This document shows positions 47,401-57,346 of a DNA stretch of 64,000 nt, piece after piece. The stretch comes from Macrostomum hystrix (Eukaryota > Platyhelminthes > Macrostomidae). The first letter of the stretch is position 1, and the number at the start of each line of letters is the position of its first letter. The translations under genes were made by a program, and so were the position numbers. The DNA is taken from assembly GCA_950097015.1 (NCBI GenBank), contig CATNEN010000039.1, positions 10,944,001 to 11,008,000 on the forward strand, given 5' to 3'. Below the pieces are notes generated by a model. The model did not search any database. It was given only the letters and a program-made list of their open reading frames with translations, and was not told where the DNA came from.

Positions 47401-49147
47401 TGTTGCCTTTTGTTGTGCACTTTGGCAAGCTAATGAAGCTAAAATCCTTCTCCTAAACGTACAGCTGGATAACAATTGGCGCCTCAATAGAATTTCACCA
47501 GCAGGATACTCAGTCTACTCACCGAAGGCCGGAAGATTCATTAGGCAATATTGGCACTCATTCACCGACTCGGCGCGACTTCGATTCTACACTGAAGATT
47601 GGCGCACAGCTAGGCGCCTATTAGAGAATAGCAGGCATCTGAGCAGCACGCTTCGCAATGCGTTTCTGTCCAGTGCAGACTGGTCCCATCTTCATACAAT
47701 ACTTGATTGCAGCCTTGCTGAAGTCTGCATCGACTTAAATGATATGTTGCCAAGCTCATTGCTGCACGACAGGCACGTTAAGCGCTGCTCCCGAGCTATC
47801 TGCCAATCACTAATTTCTGAACAGGAACATCTCACGACTGACCTATCTGACACAACGTCTGTGCTGGCGCGGCTGAGAATCGCAGCATTCGATACTTCAT
47901 TACAAAGCACGAGTAAAATAATGTACACTGGGTCAGTGCACAGAGCATCCTGCGAGCAGACAGCTTGCAATCTTGACCTGCCCACAATGCCTAGACCGAA
48001 CCTTAAGCTCGGCTGTTTTCAGGAGGCTTACGATTCGTGCTCCTCTGCAGGGCTGCTCGATACTCCTTTGCACGCTTATTTGCACATTTCGGTTGCGATC
48101 ATTCTTTACCAAGCGGCAATTCGCGATCTAACTAAGCCCGCCTACTCTCTGTACAACGCCGCTGTGCTAAAACTTCGTCGGGCTTCTCGAGCGCTTGAAT
48201 TGCTGGAGCCTCAGCATCCACTCACTGGTGACTGCTATGCGTTGCTCTCTGTTATGTATTACAATATGATGCAGCTGGAGGATCAGGAGATGAAGGCCAT
48301 GAGCTGTCTGCGTGCCTGCCTGGATGTACAGCGCAACTTAATTGCCAACGGATGCACAACCAGTCGGTGGTCTTGGCGAGCTATCGACGTTGCGAGAAAG
48401 CTGGCTGTGTACTTTTCTACTTCTGCTTATCGAGAGAAGTGGTCTGGTATTGTTCAGGCAGCAGACGTGAGTAACTATAGCAACTGAGAAATTTCCGTAT
48501 GCGCAAGCTTATCTTAAAGTCTATAAATTTTATTTGTCTTAGTCAATCTTAGAGATGAGCCGAGATCGCTCAGAGGAGACCAGGAGCCGCCTCCTGGCCA
48601 GTAATGATACCTGGGCTGATCTGCGCTTCGATGGGCCACTCATGGCTGAGCGCTTCATTGGTGCGTGGCTGTACACATCTGGTTAATTCTTTCGTGTTCC
48701 TGCGAGTATAGGGCCATTTCTCTCCTTTTCGAATCTAAAGTATTCTATATAAAACTTTTTTCTTTAGATCCCATGATCCCATGGGAAGGAAGGCACTATC
48801 TGAAGGAGACCTGCAATGCCATGCTAGGTCGTGTTTTTCCCGAGGAAAACCTGCCAACTTACACTGAGATGATGTGCTATTCGCACTACCTAATGAAGAT
48901 GTGGAACGCGCACGAGAGCGTCTGCGACTATGAATGGATCTACGGCTGCGTGCCGAAGTGCCGCCTCACTCGCACTTCGAACGACATGCCGAGGCGAAAC
49001 GACTTTCTTGACGGTCTCAACGAGTACACACTGGCCTCGCCGCGAGACAAACTGAAAATACTTCGCCGATTGCAGAATAACCACGAACAGCTCTTGCGGA
49101 TGTGCAAACCAGCTCGGCAGTTCGATGCTGATTATGCCAGAGAGTAA
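44494..49147 (+). CDS. Array gene 6: two-module TPR-like protein, unknown family
   Basis: Exons 44494-45708, 46934-48466, 48543-48660 and 48768-49147 give 1081 residues. Module 1 (1-405), shortest of the set, resembles genes 3 and 4 (YLVKAFAHFQAVIERK, RRIDSEIISS, FLEFRQTDKC). Module 2 (406-916) and the C-terminal domain resemble gene 1 instead (LCHLFIARFHLLRC; YLMKMWNAHESVC; FLDGLNEYTLAS). The linker exon is 118 nt rather than 94, 24 nt longer, keeping phase. A proline-rich stretch opens module 2. Intron 1 is large (1.2 kb) and holds LINE and SINE fragments. A 3' splice site ends at 44422. The gene is followed within 100 bp by the 35-bp satellite. Confidence 0.85.
46039..46330 (-). mobile_element. 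LINE C-terminal zinc-knuckle fragment in intron 1 of array gene 6
   Basis: The minus strand encodes GICTKCRSEVENEGVLEC and then TEDDKCLYLMVQESKGL. These match TCPKCRVEVENEI and LTADDKILYLMTQEST in the fragment at 32560-33070. It is a second, independently placed and opposite-strand copy of the same LINE tail. Confidence 0.65.
46445..46735 (+). repeat. SINE family B in intron 1 of array gene 6
   Basis: It has a B-box GGGTTCGATTCCTGACTC at about 46493-46510, body TAACTCTGCATACGTCCTAC and CTGAACCGCCGCACGCAGCC, and a short AT-rich tail. The A-box part of the head is degenerate. Confidence 0.7.
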
Positions 49148-49238
49148 CTTTTCCTTTGTCTAGGCTGCGAAGCTTATTAACTGATCTGATTTTTTGTTGA
49201 TTTTTTGCTTAGTAGCTTCGCTTCATTTGTAATTTGAA

Positions 49239-50293
49239 GGTGCGTCATAGACATTGTAGCTGCAATGAGGCACTGTGCGTCATAGACATTGTAGCTGCAA
49301 AAAGGTACTGTGGGTCATAGACTATGTAGCTGCAATGAGGCACTGTGGGTCATAGACATTGTAGCTGCAATGAGGCACTGTGGGTCATAGACATTGTAGC
49401 TGCAATGAGGTACTGTGGGTCATGGACTATGTAGCTGCAATGAGGCACTGTGGGTCATAGACTATGTAGCTGCAATGAGGCACTGTGGGTCATAGACTAT
49501 GTAGCTGCAATGAGGCACTGTGGGTCATAGACATTGTAGCTGCAATGAGGTACTGTGGGTCATGGACTATGTAGCTGCAATGAGGCACTGTGGGTCATAG
49601 ACATTGTAGCTGCAATGAGGTACTGTGGGTCATGGACTATGTAGCTGCAATGAGGCACTGTGGGTCATAGACTATGTAGCTGCAATGAGGCACTGTGGGT
49701 CATAGACTATGTAGCTGCAATGAGGCACTGTGGGTCATAGACTATGTAGCTGCAATGAGGCACTGTGGGTCATAGACTATGTAGCTGCAATGAGGCACTG
49801 TGGGTCATAGACTATGTAGCTGCAAAAAGGTACTGTGGGTCATGGACTATGTAGCTCGTAGCTGCAATGAGGCACTGTGGGTCATGGACTATGTAGCTGC
49901 AATAAGGCACTGTGGGTCATAGACTATGTAGCTGCAATGAGGCACTGTGGGTCATGGACTATGTAGCTGCAATGAGGCACTGTGGGTCATAGACTATGTA
50001 GCTGCAATGAGGTACTGTGGGTCATAGACATTGTAGCTGCAATGAGGCACTGTGGGTCATAGACTATGTAGCTGCAATGAGGTACTGTGGGTCATAGACA
50101 TTGTAGCTGCAATGAGGCACCGTGCGTCATAGACATTGTAGCTGCAATGAGGCACTGTGCGTCATAGACATTGTAGCTGCAATGAGGTACTGTGGGTCAT
50201 AGACATTGTAGCTGCAATAAGGCACTGTGGGTCATAGACATTGTAGCTGCAATGAGGCACTGTGCGTCATAGACATTGTAGCTGCAATGAGGC
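49239..50293. repeat. 35-bp satellite array, about 30 copies
   Basis: The unit contains GTGGGTCATAGACTATGTAG and CTGCAATGAGGCACT. Variants are CATTGTAG against CTATGTAG, CACT against TACT, GGGTC against GCGTC, and ATAGAC against ATGGAC. Variants are interspersed, not blocked. One unit near 49855 has an extra GTAGCTC. The period is not a multiple of three and has no coding sense. Confidence 0.95.
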
Positions 50294-51330
50294 TAAGAAA
50301 TCTACTTTCTCAATGTACGAGCGATTCACCTATTCTAAATTAGATTTTTTAACTTGAATTCTGAAATTTAGTATGTAAATCAACAGCTACAAAGAATTGT
50401 TTTTAACAAAGAATCACAGAAGGCTCACAGCATATAAAAATTTATTATTTTTAGTATAAATCCAACACAAAATGATGTTATCGCGTCAAAAAAACTTTTA
50501 CAATAAATTCAATACTTTGAATTTTTGAAGCTGTATTCTTCCAATTTTGTGTAATTAAACAATACGAGTATATGATTTTGTAAATATTTTTTATATTGCT
50601 ATGTATAAGTAAATGTTGTTTAAAGGCGCATTTGATACGTGACGTATTATACCAAATACGCGTTCGGACCTTTGTTTTATTGATTAAACAAACTTAGCCT
50701 GTCTGATGTATTCTAAAACCCTAATCCATCCGCTCCAATTGATCTGCCTCAATTCCTTTCTCCTTTGTAGGTCAATCTTCATGCTTGTTCATCTTTAGAA
50801 AAATGAGACGCCCTTTTACACACTGTATATTTAAGATGCTGTGGCCCATTGTGAAGAGCTTTGGACTTCTGACCGAGAGATCGGGAGTTCGAATCTCAGC
50901 CGGAAGGAATCGTGAAATTCATGTCCTTGATTTAGACAATTGATTCCCATTAATTAAATCACCAAGCTGTCACGAGTAATAAAGAGTAGTAGTAATCTAT
51001 ACTTAACTGAACGCGCACAAACAATGCCGTAAATTTCTCTACCTGCACGTCTGGCCCAACTGGGTGAGCTGCAGTTTCTGTTCTATCTTTCTGAGTTGCT
51101 GTTGCTGTTAGCGCCTCAATTTAATTCGCTACTCAAACTGCTTCTCAAAAATTCTATTTACCTTCTTAGAGTTTTCAATGCCCCTTATTTTACTGGGCAG
51201 CAAGCACCGTCAGAGTTTCTCTCCAATGCTAAGAAGCTGCCCATTTCGCATTTAGAGCTTGTGTATAAACCGTGCTCAAATTTCGATGAATGATGTGACT
51301 TTTTATTAATTCACTTTCACAATCTTCATT
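50294..51330. other. Spacer after the satellite
   Basis: AT-rich; contains one SINE (family C, about 50840-50995) and no gene. Confidence 0.4.
50838..50995 (+). repeat. SINE family C
   Basis: The tRNA-like head is GCTGTGGCCCATTGTGAAGA with B-box GGAGTTCGAATCTC. It is followed by a short body and a TAGTAGTAA tail. It is the better preserved of the two family C copies in the window. Confidence 0.6.
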
Positions 51331-51373
51331 GTTTTCCAGCATCTCATCTGCTGGAAAATATAATTAAACAGAC

Positions 51374-51454
51374 ATGAGCACCGGTCAAAGCCCGATTGTC
51401 CGACTTGGCACCTGGCTGAATTTCGTGCCTGACCAGAACCCCATCGAGTTCTAA
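51374..51454 (+). pseudogene. Possible relic of a seventh array gene (N-terminus only)
   Basis: After a 3' splice site ending at 51339, an ATG opens MSTGQSPIVRLGTWLN and then FVPDQNPIEF before a TAA. The other family members begin the same way: ten to twenty-five variable residues, then a FF/FV-P/A motif and D-Y-W. The frame ends exactly where the conserved tryptophan should be, and the repeat GTTCTAAAAGTTCTAAAAAT follows. No later exon was recognised before the gypsy element. The match is short, so this could be chance. Confidence 0.4.
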
Positions 51455-52041
51455 AAGTTCTAAAAATGGTTCATGCAAAACCAACAAAAAAGCAGCTTCA
51501 TACATATAATAAATACATCACAAAACGCTACGAAAATGCTAGTCAAAAAACGACAGCTGCAAAGTCTAAAGTAAGGCTTTAGGCTTTAAAGTTAGGCTTA
51601 AGCAGGGATCAGTGTATAAAAAGTTGTGTTCATTGTGTAGAAGTTGAGGAGAAACAGGGATGGTGTCGCGATTGTGAAATCGCAGGCTGTTTAAACTTAA
51701 TATTTGTTTGAATGGAATTTAGCCATTATGGGAAATAAATTTTACAATATTCGGAAATTTATATGCGGAGAAATTTTAAACGATTTTTGAACGACCTAGC
51801 AAATCAGCGAAGGTCACTACAAGCACTCCGTCACGACTCCGTAGTCCATGACTCCAAGCTGATTTTGAGCTTTGAGTCGTAAGCGATTAAGTATAATATT
51901 TTTGACCAGCTAAAAAATAAAACCTATAATAATTGTTTTCTAAGAGTAAAAACACATTATTTAATCGCGATATTTGTTCAGAGTTAGAATTAGTTATAAA
52001 TGTTGCAATTCTCTCTACCTTCAATTTAAAATCAAACGTGC
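51455..52041. other. Spacer before the gypsy element
   Basis: AT-rich, no gene recognised. Confidence 0.35.
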
Positions 52042-52045
52042 ACGC

Positions 52046-52360
52046 TGTAGTATAACTGGGTTTGAAGGCCGCGAATTTAAACAGTTTTACTACAGCAATT
52101 TAACGTCTTCAGCTTACACGCCGCGCCGCGCCTTACACTTGTAGTTACTCTCGATTGCAGCGCGCTTTTCAAACTGGTGCGATTATATTTTAATTAGACA
52201 ACGATTAAAATAATTTATAATTAATACTTGCATTATTTTCAAGGGTCATAAAAGTAGAAATTAATAACATAATAATGCTATTTGCAATCGCTATAGTTAC
52301 TGTATAGCAACAATTAAATATTTAGCGCAATTTTAAAAGAACATTTCCAGCCGCACTACA
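52046..52360 (-). repeat. Gypsy 3' LTR
   Basis: 315 bp, plus-strand start TGTAGTATAACTGGG and end GCCGCACTACA. It appears the same as the other LTR at every base compared. Confidence 0.95.
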
Positions 52361-53414
52361 CAACACTCCTCTACGACAAGGCAATGTCCTCATTGCAAAC
52401 AGGCGCGGACAACGATAGGCACGAGAGCACAAAATAACTGGGCGGCATTCAACGCAAAATCCGGCAATCAGAACGAAATACGCATAACCCTTGCTGGGCT
52501 CAACCACACTACTAGCAGTAGGCAGGGTCGTAAAAGGCCAGACATCCACGCATGAGAAAGCGCTAACTAGAGCATACAATACAGGAAAGTATCAGATATG
52601 AGAAAATATCAAAGCGATTAAAACAACAGCATTAAACACCTTGCTCAAGAGCAGGGGATAATACGCACGACACGCTGAACGGCGGACGCGAACAAATACG
52701 ATAAGAGTTTTGGCTAACAAAGGGTTGACCGGCAAGAGGTGGACTGGTGCCGCAGGGAAAAATTCGCACTGCTTGACTCGCACACGTTCGCGACACAGAT
52801 ACAAGTAAGTGCTCAAGATGGCTTAACAACGGGAACACAGTGATTTCCGCAGGCCACAGAGGGCATTTGACACAAAGGAAAAAAAAACGCGAGATCAAAA
52901 CAATTTGACGGCGAACATAATGCAACGGGAACAGTTAAAATAGAAAAATATACCCAACCACAAAATGCAATTTTACATAAGGGCATCACAACAGGGTGTT
53001 ACAGTACACACCCAGACTGAGTTTCCAGGATGCGAGAGATTAATAACGGCACAGCGTACATGTACATTAATATTGAAATATTGAAATTAGATATTGAGTA
53101 TTAAGGATAAAGCTTTCCTAACAAGGAATTAAAAACTGCTCGGATCGGAAACAATCCGCGGCAGTCAGGTTGTAAAAGATTTGTAAAAGTTAAAAAAATT
53201 GTAAGACACTGGTCAATGTAAAAAAAGTGCAAATGCAAAACAATTGCTAAAATTCAACATCACTCAAGTGAACGCCCGACGAACAGGCCACTCGCCTGCA
53301 ACACGCACCCAATCAGAACGCTGCTCAACAAAGAAAAACAATACAGCGATGATAGTAGCAGCCCAGACGACAAAGACTGTCCGAAGAGAAAAAAAAGGTT
53401 GCTCCAGCCTGCGC

Positions 53415-56400
53415 TTACACAAGCACCCAATCAGCGTCGAGGGCGTCGGTGCTGACGTCACTGACCGCCTCGTCCTGCTGACCGTCAGCGGGGCGGGGCT
53501 GGTGCGCTCGTTTCAACTTGTTCACGTGGACGACGCGCCCTTTGACCTCTCCGTCCTTGTAATCGACTGGCCGCACCAGGTAGTTCACCGGCGAGGTCCT
53601 GCATAGAACTTTGAAGGGTCCTGTCCATGGCGCCTGATGTTTAGGGGGCAGGCCGTTGGTCCTGGACAGCACGGCAGGCGGCACAAAAAGCCACACGGTG
53701 TCTCCAGCGCGGAACTTGCGCTTCTGGGCCTTCAAGTCGTAGTAGCGTCGCTGTCGTCGCTGAGCTGTCCCGGTCGCTCTCCGCACGGTGTCGAAGGCGT
53801 CTTGGAGCCTGTAAACTGTCTCCGCCGCGTACTGGCCGACGATCGCTGGGGGCTCCGGAACCCGATAGACCACATCAAGCGGCAGCACCACCTCCCGGCC
53901 GGTCATCAGGAAGTGCGGAGAAAATCCAGTTGTCGCATTGATGCTGCTCCGGTAAGCCAGAAGGCAATGTGGCAGAACGTCCTCCCAGTCCAACGGGTCG
54001 ACTGCTTGAAGGTGGCAGCGCAGCATGTGATGAAGAGTGCGGTGGAATCTCTCAACAAGGCCATCACACTGCGGGTGGTAACCGGACGTCCGGGTCTTGC
54101 TGATGTCCAGCAGCTTGCAGAGGCTGCGGATGATGCGGCCGTCAATGCTCCGACCACGATCAGAGTGGAGAATGTGCGGAGCGCCCCACCGCGCAATCCA
54201 GTTGTTGAAAAGCGCTGCGGCGATGGTTGTAGCCTTCTCGTCAGGAATTGGCACCAGCTCCACCCATTTGCTAAAATAATCAACGATTGTAAGCAGTCGA
54301 TCGTTGCCGTTCTTGGAGACGCCGACCTTCACCACGTCAAAACCGACGCGCTGCATCGGAAAACCAGCTGCGATGGACTGCAGCGGTGCGCGCTTGATGA
54401 CAGGCGTCTTGGCTCGCTGGCACGCTTCACAGGAACGGACTGCCAGCCGGACGCTGTCAGCCATCTTCGGCCAGTAGTACCGCATCTTCAAGCTGGCTAG
54501 CGTCTTGTCTTCACCCAGATGGCCGATGCCGTGTATTTCGTCGATGATCCCGCGTTGCAGGCTGCAGGGCACGACGGGTACAGGCTTCGAGTTGATCAGC
54601 CGATGCATAATGCCATTCACGAAGCAGAGTTCATGCCCCTTCTGAGCCAGTAATAAGCTCTCAGGTGGCACACGATCTCGCTGCTGCTCGCTGAACTTAG
54701 ATTTTCCGTCGGAAAGTAGCCGGAACACCGGGCCGATGATCGGATCATGAAGCTGCTGCGTGCGCAACGGCTGCGCCGCGCCGCAGTCCGCTGGTGCTTC
54801 GCTGTCTTCAGGTGCCTCGTCTTCACTGCTCTCTTCTTCACTCTCATTCGGTAAAGGCCGAAGCTCCTGCTTGCGCCTTGACTGCAGGGCACTGACGTTG
54901 GTGACTTCCGTCACGGCTGCCGGGCGAGCTCCAGTCGGTCCTGACTGCCCTGCAGACGCCACGTTGACCCTGACGACGACAGCTGGCTCGACTTTGTCGT
55001 CGGTCTGACAGGCCACTGCGGAAGTCACCTTGCTTGTGATTGCTGGATCTGGCCGGCAGACTCTACACTGGTTAGTGCATCGCTGCTGACGTCGAGAGAG
55101 AGAGTCGGCGTTGTTGTGCTGCCGTCCCGGTCGGAAAACCACCTTGAAGTCGAACTCGTCAAGCACCTGGAGCCACCGCGCCAGCTGCCCTTCGGGCTCC
55201 TTGAATGTCAGCAGGTGCGTCAAGGACTGGTGATCGACGCGCACAGTGAACCTTCTAGGCAGCAGATAAGTCCGAAACTTCCTGACGTGCTCAACGACCG
55301 AGAGCAGTTCTCGCCTTGTGACGCAATAGTTTCGTTCGGCCTTCGAAAGCGCTCGGCTGGAGTACGCAATGACACGCTCCACGCCCGCCTGCACCTGGGA
55401 AAGCACCGCGCCGACGGCGCAATCACTGGCGTCCGTGTCCAAAATGTACTCGGAGCTGGTCGGGCTGGTGTCCGGAAAGGCTAGGATCGGTGCCGATGTC
55501 AGTGCCACCTTCAACTCGTTGAATGCAGCCTCCGCTGCCGGTGTCCACTGAAATCTCTCCGTCGGCAGGGTCAGGCGTCGAAGCGGTTCGGCGATCTTAG
55601 AGTAGTCCCGGACGAATCGCCGATAGTAAGATGTAAGGCCCAGGAAACTCTTGACCTCCTTGGAATTTCGCGGTGTCGGCCAATCGCGAACGGCCGCCGT
55701 CTTCGATTCGTCCACGGCGATGCCGGCCTTTGAGACTCGATGGCCGAGGGCAATCATTGACGTATTGGCAAAACGGCACTTAGATGGCTTCAGCCGCAAG
55801 TTTGCCTCCCGCAGACGCTCGAGCACTGCCCGCAGCCGATCATTATGCTCAGCGATTGTCCGGCCCATAATGATGACATCATCGATGAAGACCAGACAGG
55901 CTTGCCAGGTCAGGCCTTGGAGGACAAGTTGCATAAGTCGTTGAAATGTGGCTGGTGCGTTTCGGAGCCCAAACGGCATGACATTAAATTCAAAGAGGCC
56001 CTGATGACAGATGAAGGCAGTTTTCTCTTTGTCGCGCTCATCGACCTCGACCTGCCAATAACCACTCTCCAGGTCGAGTGCCGAAAAGTAGGCGTTGCCT
56101 TCCAGCGCGTCCAGAGTGTCATCGATGCGTGGGATCGGGAAAGCGTCTGGCTTGGTGACTTCGTTGAGCAACCGATAGTCCAAGCAGAACCGAGCTGTTC
56201 CGTCCTTCTTCTTAACTAGCACGATTGGCGACGCCCATGGCGATGATGACGGTCGAATGACCCCCTTGGCCAGCATGTCGTCGACTAGCTCTGCCTGCTT
56301 GTCGATGACGGGGCGCGCCGCTCGTCGAAGGCCCTGCCGAATCGGTTGTGCCACACCCGTGTCGATGCGGTGACGCAAGATGGCAGTCTGTCCGGTGCTG

Positions 56401-57341
56401 CCAGGTGACGCGAAGACGTCGGTGAACTCCAATAGCAGCTCCTTGACAGACTGTTGCTCTTCAGCCGAGATGCTGGGTTCGATTTGGATGCTACTAAGCC
56501 ATTCAGCTGGTGGGCGCGCCACTACTGAAGCTGATGCTACGAATGTCATGGCTCTAGCAACCTCGCTGGCCGCAGTGGTCGCCACTGTCGCTGTTGAACC
56601 GACGACAGCCGCCGCTGTCGCCGATGAGCCAGCGGGGGCTAAGTGGATAAGCGGCTGACTTCCTAATGGCGAGAAGTTACCGATGGCGTCACCGTCCGTG
56701 ATGCTGATCATCTGGTCACTGATGTTGATTGCTGCCAACCCCATGCCACTGTCAGCAAGCTTTGCAATGCAGCGAGCCAGCAGAAGGCCTTGCCGCTTTG
56801 TCCCTGTGATAATGCCTGGGGCTGCTGACTGAGTCCAAGAGGTAGGCTGCGCTGGTTTGATGGGAATGATCCAGTGCTGTCCAGGCTGCAGTTGCACAGA
56901 GGCCGCTGACACCAGCCTGCAAGTCTGTGGTGCTTCCTTGCTTTGCCGAATAGGGACTGAAACATTCACGCGATTGAATGTGATGCAGCCAGCTTGTAGG
57001 TGAATGGAGATGTCATGCTCACTTAGTAGGTCGCAGCCTAGGATGACTGATGCTGGATACAGCTTCTCTAGCACAACAAAACGATGCTGAATTCTCACAG
57101 TTCCAATCTGCAGTATCGCAGTTGTCTCACCCAGCACAGGTTGTAAGTTTCCGTCCACGCCTTTGATGGTGATGTTGCTGGGCTGCAGCCGCCGCCTGGC
57201 CTTCTGACAGATGTTGGCACTGATGCAGGACACCTCTGCTCCGGTATCGATCAGGCAGTGGCGTCGTCGTCTGAAGATGCGCGCGGTCACGAAGCGTGCA
57301 TTACTAGGCTGGCAGCTGCTGGGGCGTGGAACGGAGGCCAA
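53415..57341 (-). CDS. pol: Gypsy pol polyprotein (PR-RT-RH-IN)
   Basis: The frame runs 1308 codons from a TTG at 57341 and stays open upstream into gag, so this start is nominal. Domains in order: aspartic protease with LIDTGAEVSCI (about 30-40); reverse transcriptase with the FIDDVI active site (about residue 485) and MPFGLRNAPATFQRLM before it; RNase H with ILDTDAS (about 634); integrase with an HHCC zinc region (GHLGEDKT...CEACQRAK, about 935-977); and the DDE triad in FDVVKVG, HSDRG and GLVERFHR (about 1000, 1055, 1095). A C-terminal GPY/F-like segment (WTGPFKVL) follows, and no chromodomain was recognised. All catalytic motifs are present, consistent with a functional element. Confidence 0.95.
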   Translation of the reverse strand: MASVPRPSSCQPSNARFVTARIFRRRRHCLIDTGAEVSCISANICQKARRRLQPSNITIKGVDGNLQPVLGETTAILQIGTVRIQHRFVVLEKLYPASVILGCDLLSEHDISIHLQAGCITFNRVNVSVPIRQSKEAPQTCRLVSAASVQLQPGQHWIIPIKPAQPTSWTQSAAPGIITGTKRQGLLLARCIAKLADSGMGLAAINISDQMISITDGDAIGNFSPLGSQPLIHLAPAGSSATAAAVVGSTATVATTAASEVARAMTFVASASVVARPPAEWLSSIQIEPSISAEEQQSVKELLLEFTDVFASPGSTGQTAILRHRIDTGVAQPIRQGLRRAARPVIDKQAELVDDMLAKGVIRPSSSPWASPIVLVKKKDGTARFCLDYRLLNEVTKPDAFPIPRIDDTLDALEGNAYFSALDLESGYWQVEVDERDKEKTAFICHQGLFEFNVMPFGLRNAPATFQRLMQLVLQGLTWQACLVFIDDVIIMGRTIAEHNDRLRAVLERLREANLRLKPSKCRFANTSMIALGHRVSKAGIAVDESKTAAVRDWPTPRNSKEVKSFLGLTSYYRRFVRDYSKIAEPLRRLTLPTERFQWTPAAEAAFNELKVALTSAPILAFPDTSPTSSEYILDTDASDCAVGAVLSQVQAGVERVIAYSSRALSKAERNYCVTRRELLSVVEHVRKFRTYLLPRRFTVRVDHQSLTHLLTFKEPEGQLARWLQVLDEFDFKVVFRPGRQHNNADSLSRRQQRCTNQCRVCRPDPAITSKVTSAVACQTDDKVEPAVVVRVNVASAGQSGPTGARPAAVTEVTNVSALQSRRKQELRPLPNESEEESSEDEAPEDSEAPADCGAAQPLRTQQLHDPIIGPVFRLLSDGKSKFSEQQRDRVPPESLLLAQKGHELCFVNGIMHRLINSKPVPVVPCSLQRGIIDEIHGIGHLGEDKTLASLKMRYYWPKMADSVRLAVRSCEACQRAKTPVIKRAPLQSIAAGFPMQRVGFDVVKVGVSKNGNDRLLTIVDYFSKWVELVPIPDEKATTIAAALFNNWIARWGAPHILHSDRGRSIDGRIIRSLCKLLDISKTRTSGYHPQCDGLVERFHRTLHHMLRCHLQAVDPLDWEDVLPHCLLAYRSSINATTGFSPHFLMTGREVVLPLDVVYRVPEPPAIVGQYAAETVYRLQDAFDTVRRATGTAQRRQRRYYDLKAQKRKFRAGDTVWLFVPPAVLSRTNGLPPKHQAPWTGPFKVLCRTSPVNYLVRPVDYKDGEVKGRVVHVNKLKRAHQPRPADGQQDEAVSDVSTDALDADWVLV

Positions 57342-57346
57342 ATGTC

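Noticed and set aside
15556-49147. Assignment of the array to KIF-binding protein, APPBP2, APC5 or kinesin light chain
   Set aside because: Only the general TPR-like helix pattern is shared; the conserved boxes and exon plan do not match any of these.
49239-50293. CRISPR-like array
   Set aside because: Units are contiguous without unique spacers, in a eukaryotic genome: an ordinary satellite.
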